DNA from: Flavobacterium sp. Root420
GTDB taxonomy: Bacteria > Bacteroidota > Bacteroidia > Flavobacteriales > Flavobacteriaceae
DNA length: 64,000 nucleotides
Direction: 5' to 3'
Assembly: GCF_001427905.1 (NCBI RefSeq)
Contig: NZ_LMEF01000031.1
Coordinates: 124,001 to 188,000 of the forward strand
Of the stretch, positions 1 through 7,485 are shown piece after piece. Numbering within the stretch: position 1 is the first letter of the stretch; each line of letters begins with the position of its first letter. Below the pieces are notes generated by a model that was given only the letters and a program-made list of their open reading frames with translations, searched no databases and was not told the DNA's origin. The position numbers and the translations under genes are program-made.

Positions 1-2
1 AT

Positions 3-434
3 TACGAAGAAAGCAATTTAAGAGGGTTTTGGGGATATGCTTTGCAGGCCTATTCCACAATAAAAGATTTAGACGAACCTTTTATAGCCACTATTTCTGC
101 CAATAATCAAGAGGTGGTACATACAGCCAGAATTATTGTAATTGCGAATTCGCAGCGATATGGAACGGGTGTAACGATAAACCCTAATGGGGTTATGAAT
201 GATGGAAAATTTGAATTAGTAATCCTTAAAAGTCTTGATATTTTTCTGTTAGGAAAAATTATTACCGGAAACATGCCAATTGATTCTGATGATATTGTAA
301 TTATTTCGACAGACAAGGCTACGATAAAAACAGATTATCCGGTGAATTTTCAAATTGACGGTGAATATTGCGGTGCACAAACTGATCTGGAAATTCATAT
401 TCTGCACAAGCAGATGAAAATAGCTATCCCTTAA
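3..434 (+). CDS. Diacylglycerol kinase-like lipid kinase, C-terminal part (5' truncated by window edge)
   Basis: The frame is open from base 3, well upstream of the first possible start (TTG at 42), so this is the 3' end of a gene that begins outside the window. The residues around NSQRYGTGVTINPNG and the following NDGKFELVIL match the conserved C-terminal beta-sandwich of the YegS/DagK lipid kinase family, where a glycine-rich turn and a DG motif follow a short run of hydrophobic strands. Family members phosphorylate diacylglycerol or related lipids at the inner face of the membrane. About 143 of roughly 290-300 residues are present; the nucleotide-binding GGDGT motif would lie upstream. It converges on the GNAT-like gene with about 30 bp between stops. 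The family call is firm, the exact substrate unknown. Confidence 0.8.
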   Translation, partial: YEESNLRGFWGYALQAYSTIKDLDEPFIATISANNQEVVHTARIIVIANSQRYGTGVTINPNGVMNDGKFELVILKSLDIFLLGKIITGNMPIDSDDIVIISTDKATIKTDYPVNFQIDGEYCGAQTDLEIHILHKQMKIAIP

Positions 435-465
435 AAATCTTTCAGTTTTCTAAACTTTGAAATTG

Positions 466-1611
466 TTATTTAAACGGATTACGTTCCTGCCATTCTGTTT
501 TAGGTTCCAGGTAATTAAAAAAGCGGGCTATATTATGATTGATTAAAGCATTGCTATGCGTAATTAAGCCATACATTTTTAAAGGTTTTGCACCAACAGA
601 ACTTTTGATTTCAAGTGCTGTTCTGGCAAAAACAATTTCTGAAAAACCCTGATTGATAGAATAAGCAATCATGTCATACAGCATGTTTAAATACAACATT
701 TTCTCGCGCTGGATACTTTCGTCATAACCTAGAAAATAAGTGTCCATTATCGCTCCATTTTTAATTAAAGTATTGAAGCCAATTAGTTTTCCATCTAAAA
801 AATAACCGTACAGTAAAAAATCATCTTTCATGATTTCTTTAAAAAAACTAAAATGATTTCTGGCTAAAAAGAAAGTGTTGAAAGGAGCATTTTTTGCAAC
901 ATGAAAATAGAGTTCGTAAATGATATCTTCATATTTTAAAATATCAGTTAAGGACATTTTCTGTTTTACAATTCCATCAGCTTTTTTGCGGGCACGCTTG
1001 TATTGATCGCGATACTTTTTAGATAAAGCATCAATGTAATCTTGTTCTCTTTTCCAGTTTTCATTGATTTCAAAAATCATATTGGGCTGTGTAGAAAACG
1101 TATAATTGTTTTTAAATTCGGCCTGAAGCGGTTTAATTTCTGTTTTCGTAAAATCTTTTATACTGGTAATATGAACTTTTTTTCCTTTAGCTTTCAGGTC
1201 TTTTTTAAGCTGATTAATCGCCTTATGGAGTGTTTTAATAGCTTTTGATTGTTGGATGGTTTTATCAAAAGCAAAAGCATTCTGACCCGTCAGCATATTA
1301 TTGCCAACGAATAAAACATGTGAAGCGAAATTTTTAAAGGCAAAATTACGAACGGAAGTTTTTAAACACTGATCGCGATCGCCAAAAGATTCCAGTTTTT
1401 CTGCAAACAAAAATTGGGTTATGGCGATTCCAACAAGTTTTGTTTCTTCAAAAATTCCAATAAAATGACAAATCATATTTACCGGACAGGAATTTTCAAG
1501 AACTGTGAGATATTCTCTGGTCAAAAAAATGTTGTCAGAAGTCAGTGAATTCCACTCTACGGGTAGTGAAGATGCACTATTGTATATTTCGAAAGAATAA
1601 GTTGTAGTCAA
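466..1611 (-). CDS. GNAT/FemAB-like N-acetyltransferase family protein
   Basis: A 381-residue soluble protein with no signal peptide. The second half has the features of the Acetyltransf_6 / FemAB-like group: a basic helical stretch (KKYRDQYKRARKKADGI, near residues 195-215), then a beta-rich region with GYFLDGKLIGFNTLI and a YFLGYDESIQREKMLYLNM segment, and a late helix with FARTALEIKSSVGAKP. These match the second GNAT-like lobe of large uncharacterised acyltransferases common in Flavobacteria. The substrate is not known; related proteins add amino acids or acyl groups to envelope precursors or work in exopolysaccharide synthesis. It is a single gene, convergent with the upstream lipid kinase and separated from the DUF1761 gene by a terminator. 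The fold-level call is moderately sure; function is open. Confidence 0.6.
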   Translation of the reverse strand: MTTTYSFEIYNSASSLPVEWNSLTSDNIFLTREYLTVLENSCPVNMICHFIGIFEETKLVGIAITQFLFAEKLESFGDRDQCLKTSVRNFAFKNFASHVLFVGNNMLTGQNAFAFDKTIQQSKAIKTLHKAINQLKKDLKAKGKKVHITSIKDFTKTEIKPLQAEFKNNYTFSTQPNMIFEINENWKREQDYIDALSKKYRDQYKRARKKADGIVKQKMSLTDILKYEDIIYELYFHVAKNAPFNTFFLARNHFSFFKEIMKDDFLLYGYFLDGKLIGFNTLIKNGAIMDTYFLGYDESIQREKMLYLNMLYDMIAYSINQGFSEIVFARTALEIKSSVGAKPLKMYGLITHSNALINHNIARFFNYLEPKTEWQERNPFK

Positions 1612-1683
1612 AAGTGAGAGCTAATTTTTTCAAAATTAGATAATATTTATAATAACTGGTGCGGTTTAAGTTATTATTAAGAC

Positions 1684-1716
1684 AAACCCGTTTGAAATTG
1701 GATATCAAACGGGTTT
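1684..1716 (-). terminator. Rho-independent terminator-like hairpin
   Basis: A perfect 12-bp stem, AAACCCGTTTGA (1684-1695) pairing with TCAAACGGGTTT (1705-1716), with a 9-nt loop. It lies 13 bp after the stop of the minus-strand DUF1761 gene. The T-run is short in both directions, so it may act as a processing hairpin instead. Confidence 0.6.
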
Positions 1717-1728
1717 TGTATGTGTAAT

Positions 1729-2217
1729 TTATGCAAATGCGCAGATAATTCCTCCCATTAAAGTAAGGGTTAACATCCAGTATCCTGCATGAATAAAGAT
1801 ATATTTCCAGGATTTTCTTTCGAATAGTCCATTGATACCAATTACCGGAAATGCAAAAAATAATCCCGATATGAAACCGTGAAGCGCTCCGTGTTTAAAA
1901 GTACGATATGCTGTTCCGTAATCTGCCATAAAAGCGGCAAATGAAGGTTTTGCACTTTCTAGCATTGGTGGTCCGCCTACCATACCAACTGCTCCGGATT
2001 GATGGATGGTTAGTCCCATCAAAACTACTGTGATCATTAAAGAAAAGATATACGTAAACCCGAAGATTTTAAGCATATTTCCTGTTCGAAGTTCTTCCTG
2101 AGTCAGATTATTTTCTTTCATCCAGATGGTTCCGAACACTTTTGGATTGTACCAAATAAATCCGGTAACAAGTGTGACAATTCCCGCAAGTAATAATGCA
2201 ATAAAGTTAATTTCCAT
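1729..2217 (-). CDS. DUF1761 family membrane protein
   Basis: A 162-residue protein with four predicted hydrophobic segments (about residues 5-25, 50-73, 112-132 and 142-161). The opening NFIALLLAGIVTLVTGFIWY followed by NPKVFG and a WMKEN segment is the hallmark of the DUF1761 family, and the late HGALHGFISGLFF segment fits its third helix. Members are small inner-membrane proteins of unknown function. Length is close to family norm and the start (ATG at 2217) directly precedes the first membrane helix. It is monocistronic: a 12-bp hairpin follows the stop and the LRR gene upstream is divergent. Confidence 0.75.
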   Translation of the reverse strand: MEINFIALLLAGIVTLVTGFIWYNPKVFGTIWMKENNLTQEELRTGNMLKIFGFTYIFSLMITVVLMGLTIHQSGAVGMVGGPPMLESAKPSFAAFMADYGTAYRTFKHGALHGFISGLFFAFPVIGINGLFERKSWKYIFIHAGYWMLTLTLMGGIICAFA

Positions 2218-2394
2218 AATATAAGGTTTTTAGGATTAGTTGCTCAAATTTAATCAAAAAATAATACCGTTTGACGATTTTATTAAGTAGTATAAATAGT
2301 GTTAATTATTAACTTATTAACACTTTATCGACATTTACTGCTTTATATCTATAAAATGTATAATTTTAACCACAAACAAACCCCAAATTTTGTT

Positions 2395-3108
2395 ATGAAA
2401 AGCTTAGCCTCATTTTTTATAGCTTTTATTTTTTCATTGAATATTTATGCAGATACTGTTTCAGATAAAGAAAAAGATGCCCTAATTAAATTTTATCATG
2501 CTACTAATGGAGCAAATTGGAAAATTAAATGGGATTTATCTCTTTCTGTCTCAACCTGGCACGGTGTTCAAACTGAAAATGGAAAAGTAATCGGACTTTA
2601 TTTAGAAGATAATAATTTGCAAGGAGAGTTACCGGCTGATTTTTTTGATTTGATAAATCTGGTAACTATTGATTTTCATAAAAATAAGCTGCACGGAAAA
2701 TTGCCGGCAGAGATTGGAAAATTAAAGCAACTCGAAGTGCTTTCTTTATTTAATAACGAAATTGGGGGCGATTTACCTGGTTCGATTTATAAGATTCAGA
2801 CTTTGAAAATATTGCTTTTAAATAATAATAAGCTGTCAGGGACTTTAAGTGCTGAAATAATAAATTTTCATGCCTTACAAAACCTGAGTTTATTTGATAA
2901 TAGTTTTGAAGGAGAAATACCGAAAGGACTTGAAAAATTACATAATTTATCTGAAATGAATCTTTCTTATAATAAATTTAAAGGAACCGTTTCTAAGAAT
3001 CTGGCCTTATTAGATCCATTAAATATGACTATGGTGGATGATAATGGAACCCCATTTTTATTAGAAATTAACACTGAAAAAGAAACTACAATTGTTACCC
3101 AAAATTAA
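2395..3108 (+). CDS. Secreted leucine-rich repeat protein (plant-type LRR)
   Basis: I place the start at the ATG at 2395 because it opens a clear signal peptide (MKSLASFFIAFIFSLNIYA); the open frame begins further upstream at 2299 but that extension is not signal-like. The mature protein (about 237 residues in all) starts with an N-cap rich in Trp (TNGANWKIKW, STWHGV) and then has about six 24-residue repeats of the type LxxLxLxxNxLxGxLPxxI (for example LKILLLNNNKLSGTL). Such Bacteroidota proteins are exported and probably mediate protein-protein contacts; no catalytic domain is present and no type IX sorting tail is visible. It is monocistronic and followed by a strong terminator. The partner is unknown. 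Confidence 0.8.
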   Translation: MKSLASFFIAFIFSLNIYADTVSDKEKDALIKFYHATNGANWKIKWDLSLSVSTWHGVQTENGKVIGLYLEDNNLQGELPADFFDLINLVTIDFHKNKLHGKLPAEIGKLKQLEVLSLFNNEIGGDLPGSIYKIQTLKILLLNNNKLSGTLSAEIINFHALQNLSLFDNSFEGEIPKGLEKLHNLSEMNLSYNKFKGTVSKNLALLDPLNMTMVDDNGTPFLLEINTEKETTIVTQN

Positions 3109-3174
3109 TCGTGCTTATGAATGAAAATTACTCTCGTTGAAACAAGTTGATTAAATATATTTAGTTAATTGCTG

Positions 3175-3203
3175 AAAAACCGTAAGTCATTACGGTTTTT
3201 TTT
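3175..3203 (+). terminator. Rho-independent terminator after the LRR gene
   Basis: AAAAACCGTAA (3175-3185), a 4-nt loop and TTACGGTTTTT (3190-3200) form an 11-bp stem that runs into further T residues. Placed about 65 bp after the LRR stop codon. Confidence 0.85.
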
Positions 3204-3335
3204 ATGGTTTAAATTTACTTAAATGTTTACTAAAAAATTAAACCCAATTGTTTACAGGTTTGATTTTTTTTATAACTTTAATTCGTCAAATTGAATATTT
3301 GAATAGAAATAAATAACCTTTTTAAAATATAAATT

Positions 3336-3641
3336 ATGGTAGTACAATATCAGGGTGAACAACACGGAAAAGCGACCACTTTTACAATAAGAATTATTGG
3401 GAATAACTTGTCTAAAAGTAGTTCTAATTATCAAATAGATTTATTGGTGGGAGATAAGCAGCTGCCAACTTTTACAACAGAGATACACCAAAGCTTATCT
3501 AATTGTTTAAAAGAAATCTATTTGTTCAGAAAATATAACGGAATCACATTCAATGCTTCTTCAGAGAAAATTACATCGCTTTTTGTGCCGTATGATCAGG
3601 TATTGTTCAACTACAATAAATATACTTTGTTTAGAGCTTAA
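3336..3641 (+). CDS. Conserved-looking small protein of unknown function
   Basis: A 101-residue soluble protein I do not recognise. The ATG at 3336 is preceded by an AT-rich leader and the gene is closed by its own terminator, so it looks like a real single-gene unit. The sequence has no signal peptide, no membrane segment and no cysteines except one (SNCLKEIYLF). Composition suggests a small alpha/beta fold: beta-like starts (TTFTIRIIGNNL, NYQIDLLVGD), a helix (SLSNCLKEIYLFRKYNG) and a last strand pair. Other reading frames overlap its 3' end but lack support. Function unknown. Confidence 0.6.
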   Translation: MVVQYQGEQHGKATTFTIRIIGNNLSKSSSNYQIDLLVGDKQLPTFTTEIHQSLSNCLKEIYLFRKYNGITFNASSEKITSLFVPYDQVLFNYNKYTLFRA

Positions 3642-3668
3642 GCTTTTGATGAATGTTGAAAATAGTAC

Positions 3669-3698
3669 AAAGACCGTTCGGGAGAGCGGTTTTTTTTT
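3669..3698 (+). terminator. Rho-independent terminator
   Basis: ACCGTTC (3673-3679), loop GGGA, GAGCGGT (3684-3690) followed by eight further T residues. It ends the 101-residue gene; the convergent GlxA-like gene stops at 3716 just beyond it. Confidence 0.85.
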
Positions 3699-3715
3699 GT
3701 GGCGTTTATATATTA

Positions 3716-4702
3716 TTATGCTGCAAAAACAGCGTCTTTATGATATTTTTTCTTGTATTCCAATGGAGACATGCCTGTAATTTTTCTAAATACTTCGCGA
3801 AATGCTTTTACATCAGAATAGCCCACTTCATACATTATTTCATTAATTGTTTTGCGATTTGTTTCAAATGCTTTTTTAGCCGCTTCTATTTTAACTCTTT
3901 GTGAATATTCAATAGGAGTGTTTCCGGTAGCTTTTATAAATCGTCGATCAAAATTTCTTCTTCCAACATTGAACTTTGTCGATAACTCGTTAACGGATAT
4001 TCTTTCTTCGATATTTTTTTCTATGTACAACTGAACTTGCTGAATCAATTCATCATCGTGTTTTTTTTGACCTGTGAAAATTGCAAATTGCGACTGCATG
4101 TTCCTGTTCATTTCTATCTGAAATACTTTAGAACAGTAAATAGCAGTATTTCTGTCGTAGTATTTCTCAATCAGGTAAATCATCAAATTAAGAAATGAAT
4201 ATGCCCCGCCATTTGTATAAATTCCTTTCTCATCTGTAATTAATTCGTCAATTTGTAAATTTACTTTTGGAAACATTTGCCTAAAATTTTCGGTTACCGA
4301 CCAATGTGTAGAGCAACTTTTCCCGTCTAGCAATCCAGATGCTGCGAGCATAAATGCACCTGTACAAATGGTAGCAATTTCGGCACCGTTATAATATTGC
4401 TTTTCTAACCATGGCAACAATTGCTCATTATCTTTTAATGCTATATTATAATTATGATTTAATGACGGTATAATGATAAGATCAGTTTTGGTAACTGCCG
4501 AGATGTTAAGATGTGGCTTCACAGTAAATAATCCGCCATTAAAATCTATTTCTTCAGAAATTCCGGCTAATTGTATTTTAAACAACTCTTTTTTGCCATT
4601 TGTCTTATTATAAGCATTTGCTCTACAAAAGATTTCGTAAGCGCCCGTGATGCTCGGAAGATTATTATCTCCATTTGGAACTATAATGGTAAGATGTTTC
4701 AT
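3716..4702 (-). CDS. GlxA-type transcriptional regulator (DJ-1/PfpI domain + AraC HTH)
   Basis: A 328-residue regulator. Residues about 1-170 form a DJ-1/PfpI-like (class I amidotransferase-like) domain with the nucleophile-elbow motif ATICTGAFMLAASGLLDGK and the downstream STHW, as in the GlxA/FtrA family. Residues about 220-320 are an AraC/XylS double helix-turn-helix: first helix pair around ISVNELSTKFNVGRRNFDRR, second around INEIMYEVGYSDVKAFREVF and the closing TGMSPLEYKKKY. Such proteins act as cytoplasmic regulators whose N-domain senses an unknown ligand. It is divergent from the EthD-DinB-SRPBCC group, whose control it may exert; a palindrome in the shared promoter region (4773-4788) is a candidate site. 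Confidence 0.88.
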   Translation of the reverse strand: MKHLTIIVPNGDNNLPSITGAYEIFCRANAYNKTNGKKELFKIQLAGISEEIDFNGGLFTVKPHLNISAVTKTDLIIIPSLNHNYNIALKDNEQLLPWLEKQYYNGAEIATICTGAFMLAASGLLDGKSCSTHWSVTENFRQMFPKVNLQIDELITDEKGIYTNGGAYSFLNLMIYLIEKYYDRNTAIYCSKVFQIEMNRNMQSQFAIFTGQKKHDDELIQQVQLYIEKNIEERISVNELSTKFNVGRRNFDRRFIKATGNTPIEYSQRVKIEAAKKAFETNRKTINEIMYEVGYSDVKAFREVFRKITGMSPLEYKKKYHKDAVFAA

Positions 4703-4772
4703 CGCTTTTTGTTTTTATTTTATAAGTAAAGATAATAAATGTTTTTGTCCAAAATCACCCGTTAGAATGTCT

Positions 4773-4788
4773 CATTAACACCTTAATG
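4773..4788. promoter_or_regulatory. Palindrome in the GlxA/EthD divergent promoter region
   Basis: CATTAA-CACC-TTAATG is a perfect 6-4-6 inverted repeat in the 160-bp intergenic region between two divergent genes, one encoding a DNA-binding protein. Position suggests an operator; binding is inferred only. Confidence 0.35.
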
Positions 4789-4862
4789 TTTTGATTATTA
4801 GATGTTAATTTTACAAAATAAAACTTTGCAGCATTATCTAACAATCTGAACGAAAAACTATT

Positions 4863-5174
4863 ATGGCAAAAATGACCGTGATTTACACAACACCAAAAGA
4901 TAAAGAATTTTTTGAAAAACATTATTTTGAGATACATATTCCGCTCGCAAAACAATTGCCTGGATTGCTAAAATATGAAATTAATGAAGGCCCTATTATT
5001 TCGCTTACAGGACATAATGATGTTTATCGTGTAGCCAATTTGTATTTTGACTCTCTTGAAGTAATGATGGAATCTTTTAAGTCAGACATAGGACAACAAT
5101 GTGCAGTTGACAGAAGGATTTTTGCAGACGACAACGAAGTTCAGATTTATGCTTACGATTCAAAAAATACCTGA
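4863..5174 (+). CDS. EthD family (dimeric alpha-beta barrel) protein
   Basis: A 103-residue protein with the EthD signature: a first strand MTVIYTTPKDKEFFEKHYFEIHIPLAKQLPG in which the HY...HIPLA segment is typical, then a central region with a conserved aromatic-acidic FDSLEVMMESF helix and a closing beta strand. EthD-like proteins form dimeric alpha-beta barrels; the founding member is required for ethyl tert-butyl ether degradation but biochemical roles are mostly unknown. It is the first gene of a short plus-strand group with DinB and SRPBCC proteins, 27 bp before the next start, and is divergent from a GlxA-like regulator. The family call is good, the substrate unknown. Confidence 0.75.
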   Translation: MAKMTVIYTTPKDKEFFEKHYFEIHIPLAKQLPGLLKYEINEGPIISLTGHNDVYRVANLYFDSLEVMMESFKSDIGQQCAVDRRIFADDNEVQIYAYDSKNT

Positions 5175-5200
5175 TACATAAATATTTTATAACTATTAAA

Positions 5201-5698
5201 ATGAAAAAAATGACAACAACAACAGCACCCGAATTATTTGTAAAAATGATATTAGACAGATGGTATGCATCTATAGCAAATTGCGATACCTTATTAAATT
5301 CCTTAACCGACGAAACTTTACAAAAAGAAATCGCTCCCGGGAAAAATCGAGGCATTTATTTGCTAGGACATCTTATTGCGGTCCACGATGATTTGTTAAT
5401 TCTATTGGATATGGGCGGAAAGCTATATCCTGAATTAAATGAACCCTTCATAAAATTCCCGGATAAAGCAGTACAACAATTACCAACAGTATCAGAATTG
5501 AGAACTTTCTGGGTAAAACAGTCTGAAGTGATAAAACAAAAATTTGACAAACTGAAACCGGAAGAATGGTTCGAAAAACATACAGCCGTAAATGCTGAAG
5601 ATTTTGAAAAAGAGCCACATCGCAATAAATTGAATATAGTTGTAACAAGAACATCTCATTTGCAATACCATTTAGGCCAATTGCAATTACTTAAATAA
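5201..5698 (+). CDS. DinB family four-helix-bundle protein
   Basis: A 165-residue protein with the DinB/YfiT-like layout: an N-terminal helix with DRWYASIANCDTLLNSL, a histidine in RGIYLLGHLIAVHDDLLILL (first metal-ligand helix), and a late histidine-rich segment HLQYHLGQLQLLK that supplies the remaining ligands. DinB-superfamily proteins bind a divalent metal with three histidines and include thiol-dependent transferases, but most members are uncharacterised. The gene follows the EthD gene closely and precedes the frameshifted SRPBCC gene by 16 bp, consistent with one transcript. An alternative in-frame start lies at MTTTTAPELF (5210). Confidence 0.75.
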   Translation: MKKMTTTTAPELFVKMILDRWYASIANCDTLLNSLTDETLQKEIAPGKNRGIYLLGHLIAVHDDLLILLDMGGKLYPELNEPFIKFPDKAVQQLPTVSELRTFWVKQSEVIKQKFDKLKPEEWFEKHTAVNAEDFEKEPHRNKLNIVVTRTSHLQYHLGQLQLLK

Positions 5699-5714
5699 TT
5701 AAAAAAACAACAAA

Positions 5715-6159
5715 ATGGCAACATCAAATTTTAGTACAGCAATAATTGGTTGATAATTCCAAAGAAGAAGTTTTTAATGCTATCAATGACGTTCGCAGTT
5801 GGTGGCAGGGCGAAGTAGAAGGAAATACAGCTGCGCTAAATGACGAATTTAGTTACAGTGTGCCTGGTATTCATTTTTCAAAACAAAAAATAATTGAGTT
5901 TATTCCAAACGAGAAAATCCAATGGCTTATTACAGATAGTAAATTAAGTTTTGTGAAAGACCAAACAGAATGGACAGGAACAAAAATTGTATTTGAAATC
6001 TCTGAAGTAAATAATAAAACGCAAGTTCGTTTTAGTCATTTGGGTTTGGTTCGGGAATTTGAATGTTATGGAGACTGCTCAAATGCCTGGGGAAAACTAA
6101 TAGAAGAAAGTTTATTGAGCCTCATAACTACAGGAAAAGGGGTAAATGTTTTTGGATAA
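5715..6159 (+). pseudogene. SRPBCC/AHSA1-like protein with a single-base frameshift near codon 12
   Basis: An ATG at 5715 opens MATSNFSTAII and then meets TGA at 5751 in its own frame. In the next frame the protein continues as VDNSKEEVFNAINDVRSWWQGEVEG, the usual start of AHSA1-type START-like proteins in Bacteroidota. Deleting one G of the GG at 5748-5749 would join the two into one 147-residue protein of normal family length. The rest (hydrophobic cavity strands, HFSKQKIIEFIPNEKIQW, final helix with AWGKLIEESLLSLI) is intact. It could be a recent inactivating mutation, a sequencing error, or translation could restart at TTG 5746. It follows the DinB gene in one apparent operon. Confidence 0.7.
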
Positions 6160-6288
6160 GAAAACAGGTATTTGCCGAAGGCTATGAAAAAGGATTTGGC
6201 CAATCTAAAAAATGAGTTTATTTTAGTACTAAATTTCTTGTATCATAAATTGATTCAATAATAAGTTTCTAATATAAATTACCAAGAG

Positions 6289-6864
6289 TTGAGCGAGTCT
6301 GAATTTCATATATTTTACAAGCATATCGCAAATTTCTCTTCTATCACAGAAGAGGAGTTTGACGATATTTTGCCGTATTTTTCAAAAATCACTTTTAAGA
6401 AAGGCGAATATCTAATAAAACAAGGCGAAAAAGCAAATCAGACTTATTGGGTTTCTAAAGGTTTGGTGGTGTCTAATTATACAGACAAAGAAGGCAAAGA
6501 ACACATCATTCAATTCGCCAATGAAGGATGCTGGATTACAGATCAGCAGGGTTTTTATAACCAAACAGTAGCCATTTTTGATATCATTTGCCTTGAACAG
6601 ACCCAATTGATTTCGATTTCATTTGAGGATCGGGAAAAACTCTGTGCTGCCTTTTCTAAAATGGAACATTTTTTCCGTAAAAAGGCCAATGACAGTTTCG
6701 TAAAACAACAAAGGAGACTACTTACTTATATGACCAATGATGCGACGGAACGGTTTAATCTCCTGATTAAAGAATATCCGGATCTGATTCAGCGGATTTC
6801 AAAAAAGAAATTAGCGTCTTATTTGGGAGTTTCAAGGGAAACACTGAGTCGGTTGAAAAAATAA
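6289..6864 (+). CDS. Crp/Fnr family transcriptional regulator
   Basis: A 191-residue protein with a cyclic-nucleotide-binding-like beta-roll (residues about 25-115: ITFKKGEYLIKQGEKANQTY, KEGKEHIIQFANEG) and a short C-terminal winged helix (KKKLASYLGVSRETLSRLKK) that ends the protein, as in the compact Bacteroidota Crp/Fnr regulators. No cysteine cluster for an Fe-S centre is visible. The start is TTG at 6289: the frame closes upstream at a TAA (6262-6264) and no ATG lies between, so a rare start is likely. A CRP-like palindrome sits 16 bp past its stop and in front of the following three genes, which it probably controls. Confidence 0.85.
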   Translation: MSESEFHIFYKHIANFSSITEEEFDDILPYFSKITFKKGEYLIKQGEKANQTYWVSKGLVVSNYTDKEGKEHIIQFANEGCWITDQQGFYNQTVAIFDIICLEQTQLISISFEDREKLCAAFSKMEHFFRKKANDSFVKQQRRLLTYMTNDATERFNLLIKEYPDLIQRISKKKLASYLGVSRETLSRLKK

Positions 6865-6879
6865 TTTGTTATCTGAAAA

Positions 6880-6895
6880 AGTGACATAAGTCACT
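6880..6895. promoter_or_regulatory. CRP/FNR-type palindrome
   Basis: AGTGACATAAGTCACT is a perfect inverted repeat of the form GTGA-N6-TCAC, the half-site layout of CRP-superfamily operators. It lies between the Crp/Fnr-family gene and the lipoprotein gene starting at 6950. Binding by the neighbouring regulator is inferred from position and pattern. Confidence 0.6.
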
Positions 6896-6949
6896 AGTTC
6901 TTAATGTGCATAAACTGAATTTTGCATTGTAACCATAACAATATTTATT

Positions 6950-7420
6950 ATGCACAACAAGTTATTTATCTCCGTAATGGTTCTTGTAATGTTTTTATCC
7001 TGCAAGGATCCTAAAAAAGAAATTCAAAATACTGCTTTAGAAGAAGCTAAAAAAGCAATTGCCCAAAGTAATGCTGTCTATTTTGAATCATTCGTAAAAA
7101 ACGATTCTTCTATTTTTATTGATCGTTATGCTAAAGATGCCTGTATCATGGCTCCTAATTCGGTACAAATGTGTGGTCCGGATGCTGCTGCAAATTTTTT
7201 TAGAGCAGCTTATGAGAGCTACGGAATGAGAAATGGCAAATTTATAACAACAGCTGTATATGGCGACGGTATTGAGTTTGTAACAGAAGAAGGTTTATGG
7301 CAGTCTTTTAATGCAAAAGGAGAATTGTTTGATAATGGTAAGTTTCTTGTACTTTGGAAAAAAACTCCTGAAGGCTGGAAAATGTTCAGAGATTCTTTTA
7401 GCAGTAACCGAAAATTATAA
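6950..7420 (+). CDS. Lipoprotein with DUF4440/SnoaL-like (NTF2 fold) domain
   Basis: A 156-residue protein beginning with a lipoprotein signal whose lipobox is FLSC (Cys18). The mature part matches NTF2-like DUF4440 proteins: a helix (EEAKKAIAQSNAVYFESFVKNDSSIFIDRYAKDACIMAPNS with the typical DGCxMxP-like segment), then a curved sheet closing with LVLWKKTPEGWKMFRDSFSS. Such proteins are predicted envelope ketosteroid-isomerase-like folds, usually without known substrate. It is the first gene after the CRP-like palindrome, 66 bp before the saccharopine-dehydrogenase-like gene, so probably the first gene of a three-gene unit. Confidence 0.75.
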   Translation: MHNKLFISVMVLVMFLSCKDPKKEIQNTALEEAKKAIAQSNAVYFESFVKNDSSIFIDRYAKDACIMAPNSVQMCGPDAAANFFRAAYESYGMRNGKFITTAVYGDGIEFVTEEGLWQSFNAKGELFDNGKFLVLWKKTPEGWKMFRDSFSSNRKL

Positions 7421-7485
7421 AGATTTAATTATTCAAATTATAAGTAATAGCACAATAACAAACTTTTAAATATTAAAATCATTTT

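Noticed and set aside
2299..2394. N-terminal extension of the LRR gene
   Set aside because: Starts at a non-ATG codon and would bury the clear signal peptide that begins at 2395.
3553..3904. Two small plus-strand frames overlapping the end of the 101-residue gene and the GlxA gene
   Set aside because: They overlap a terminator and the conserved AraC domain on the other strand.
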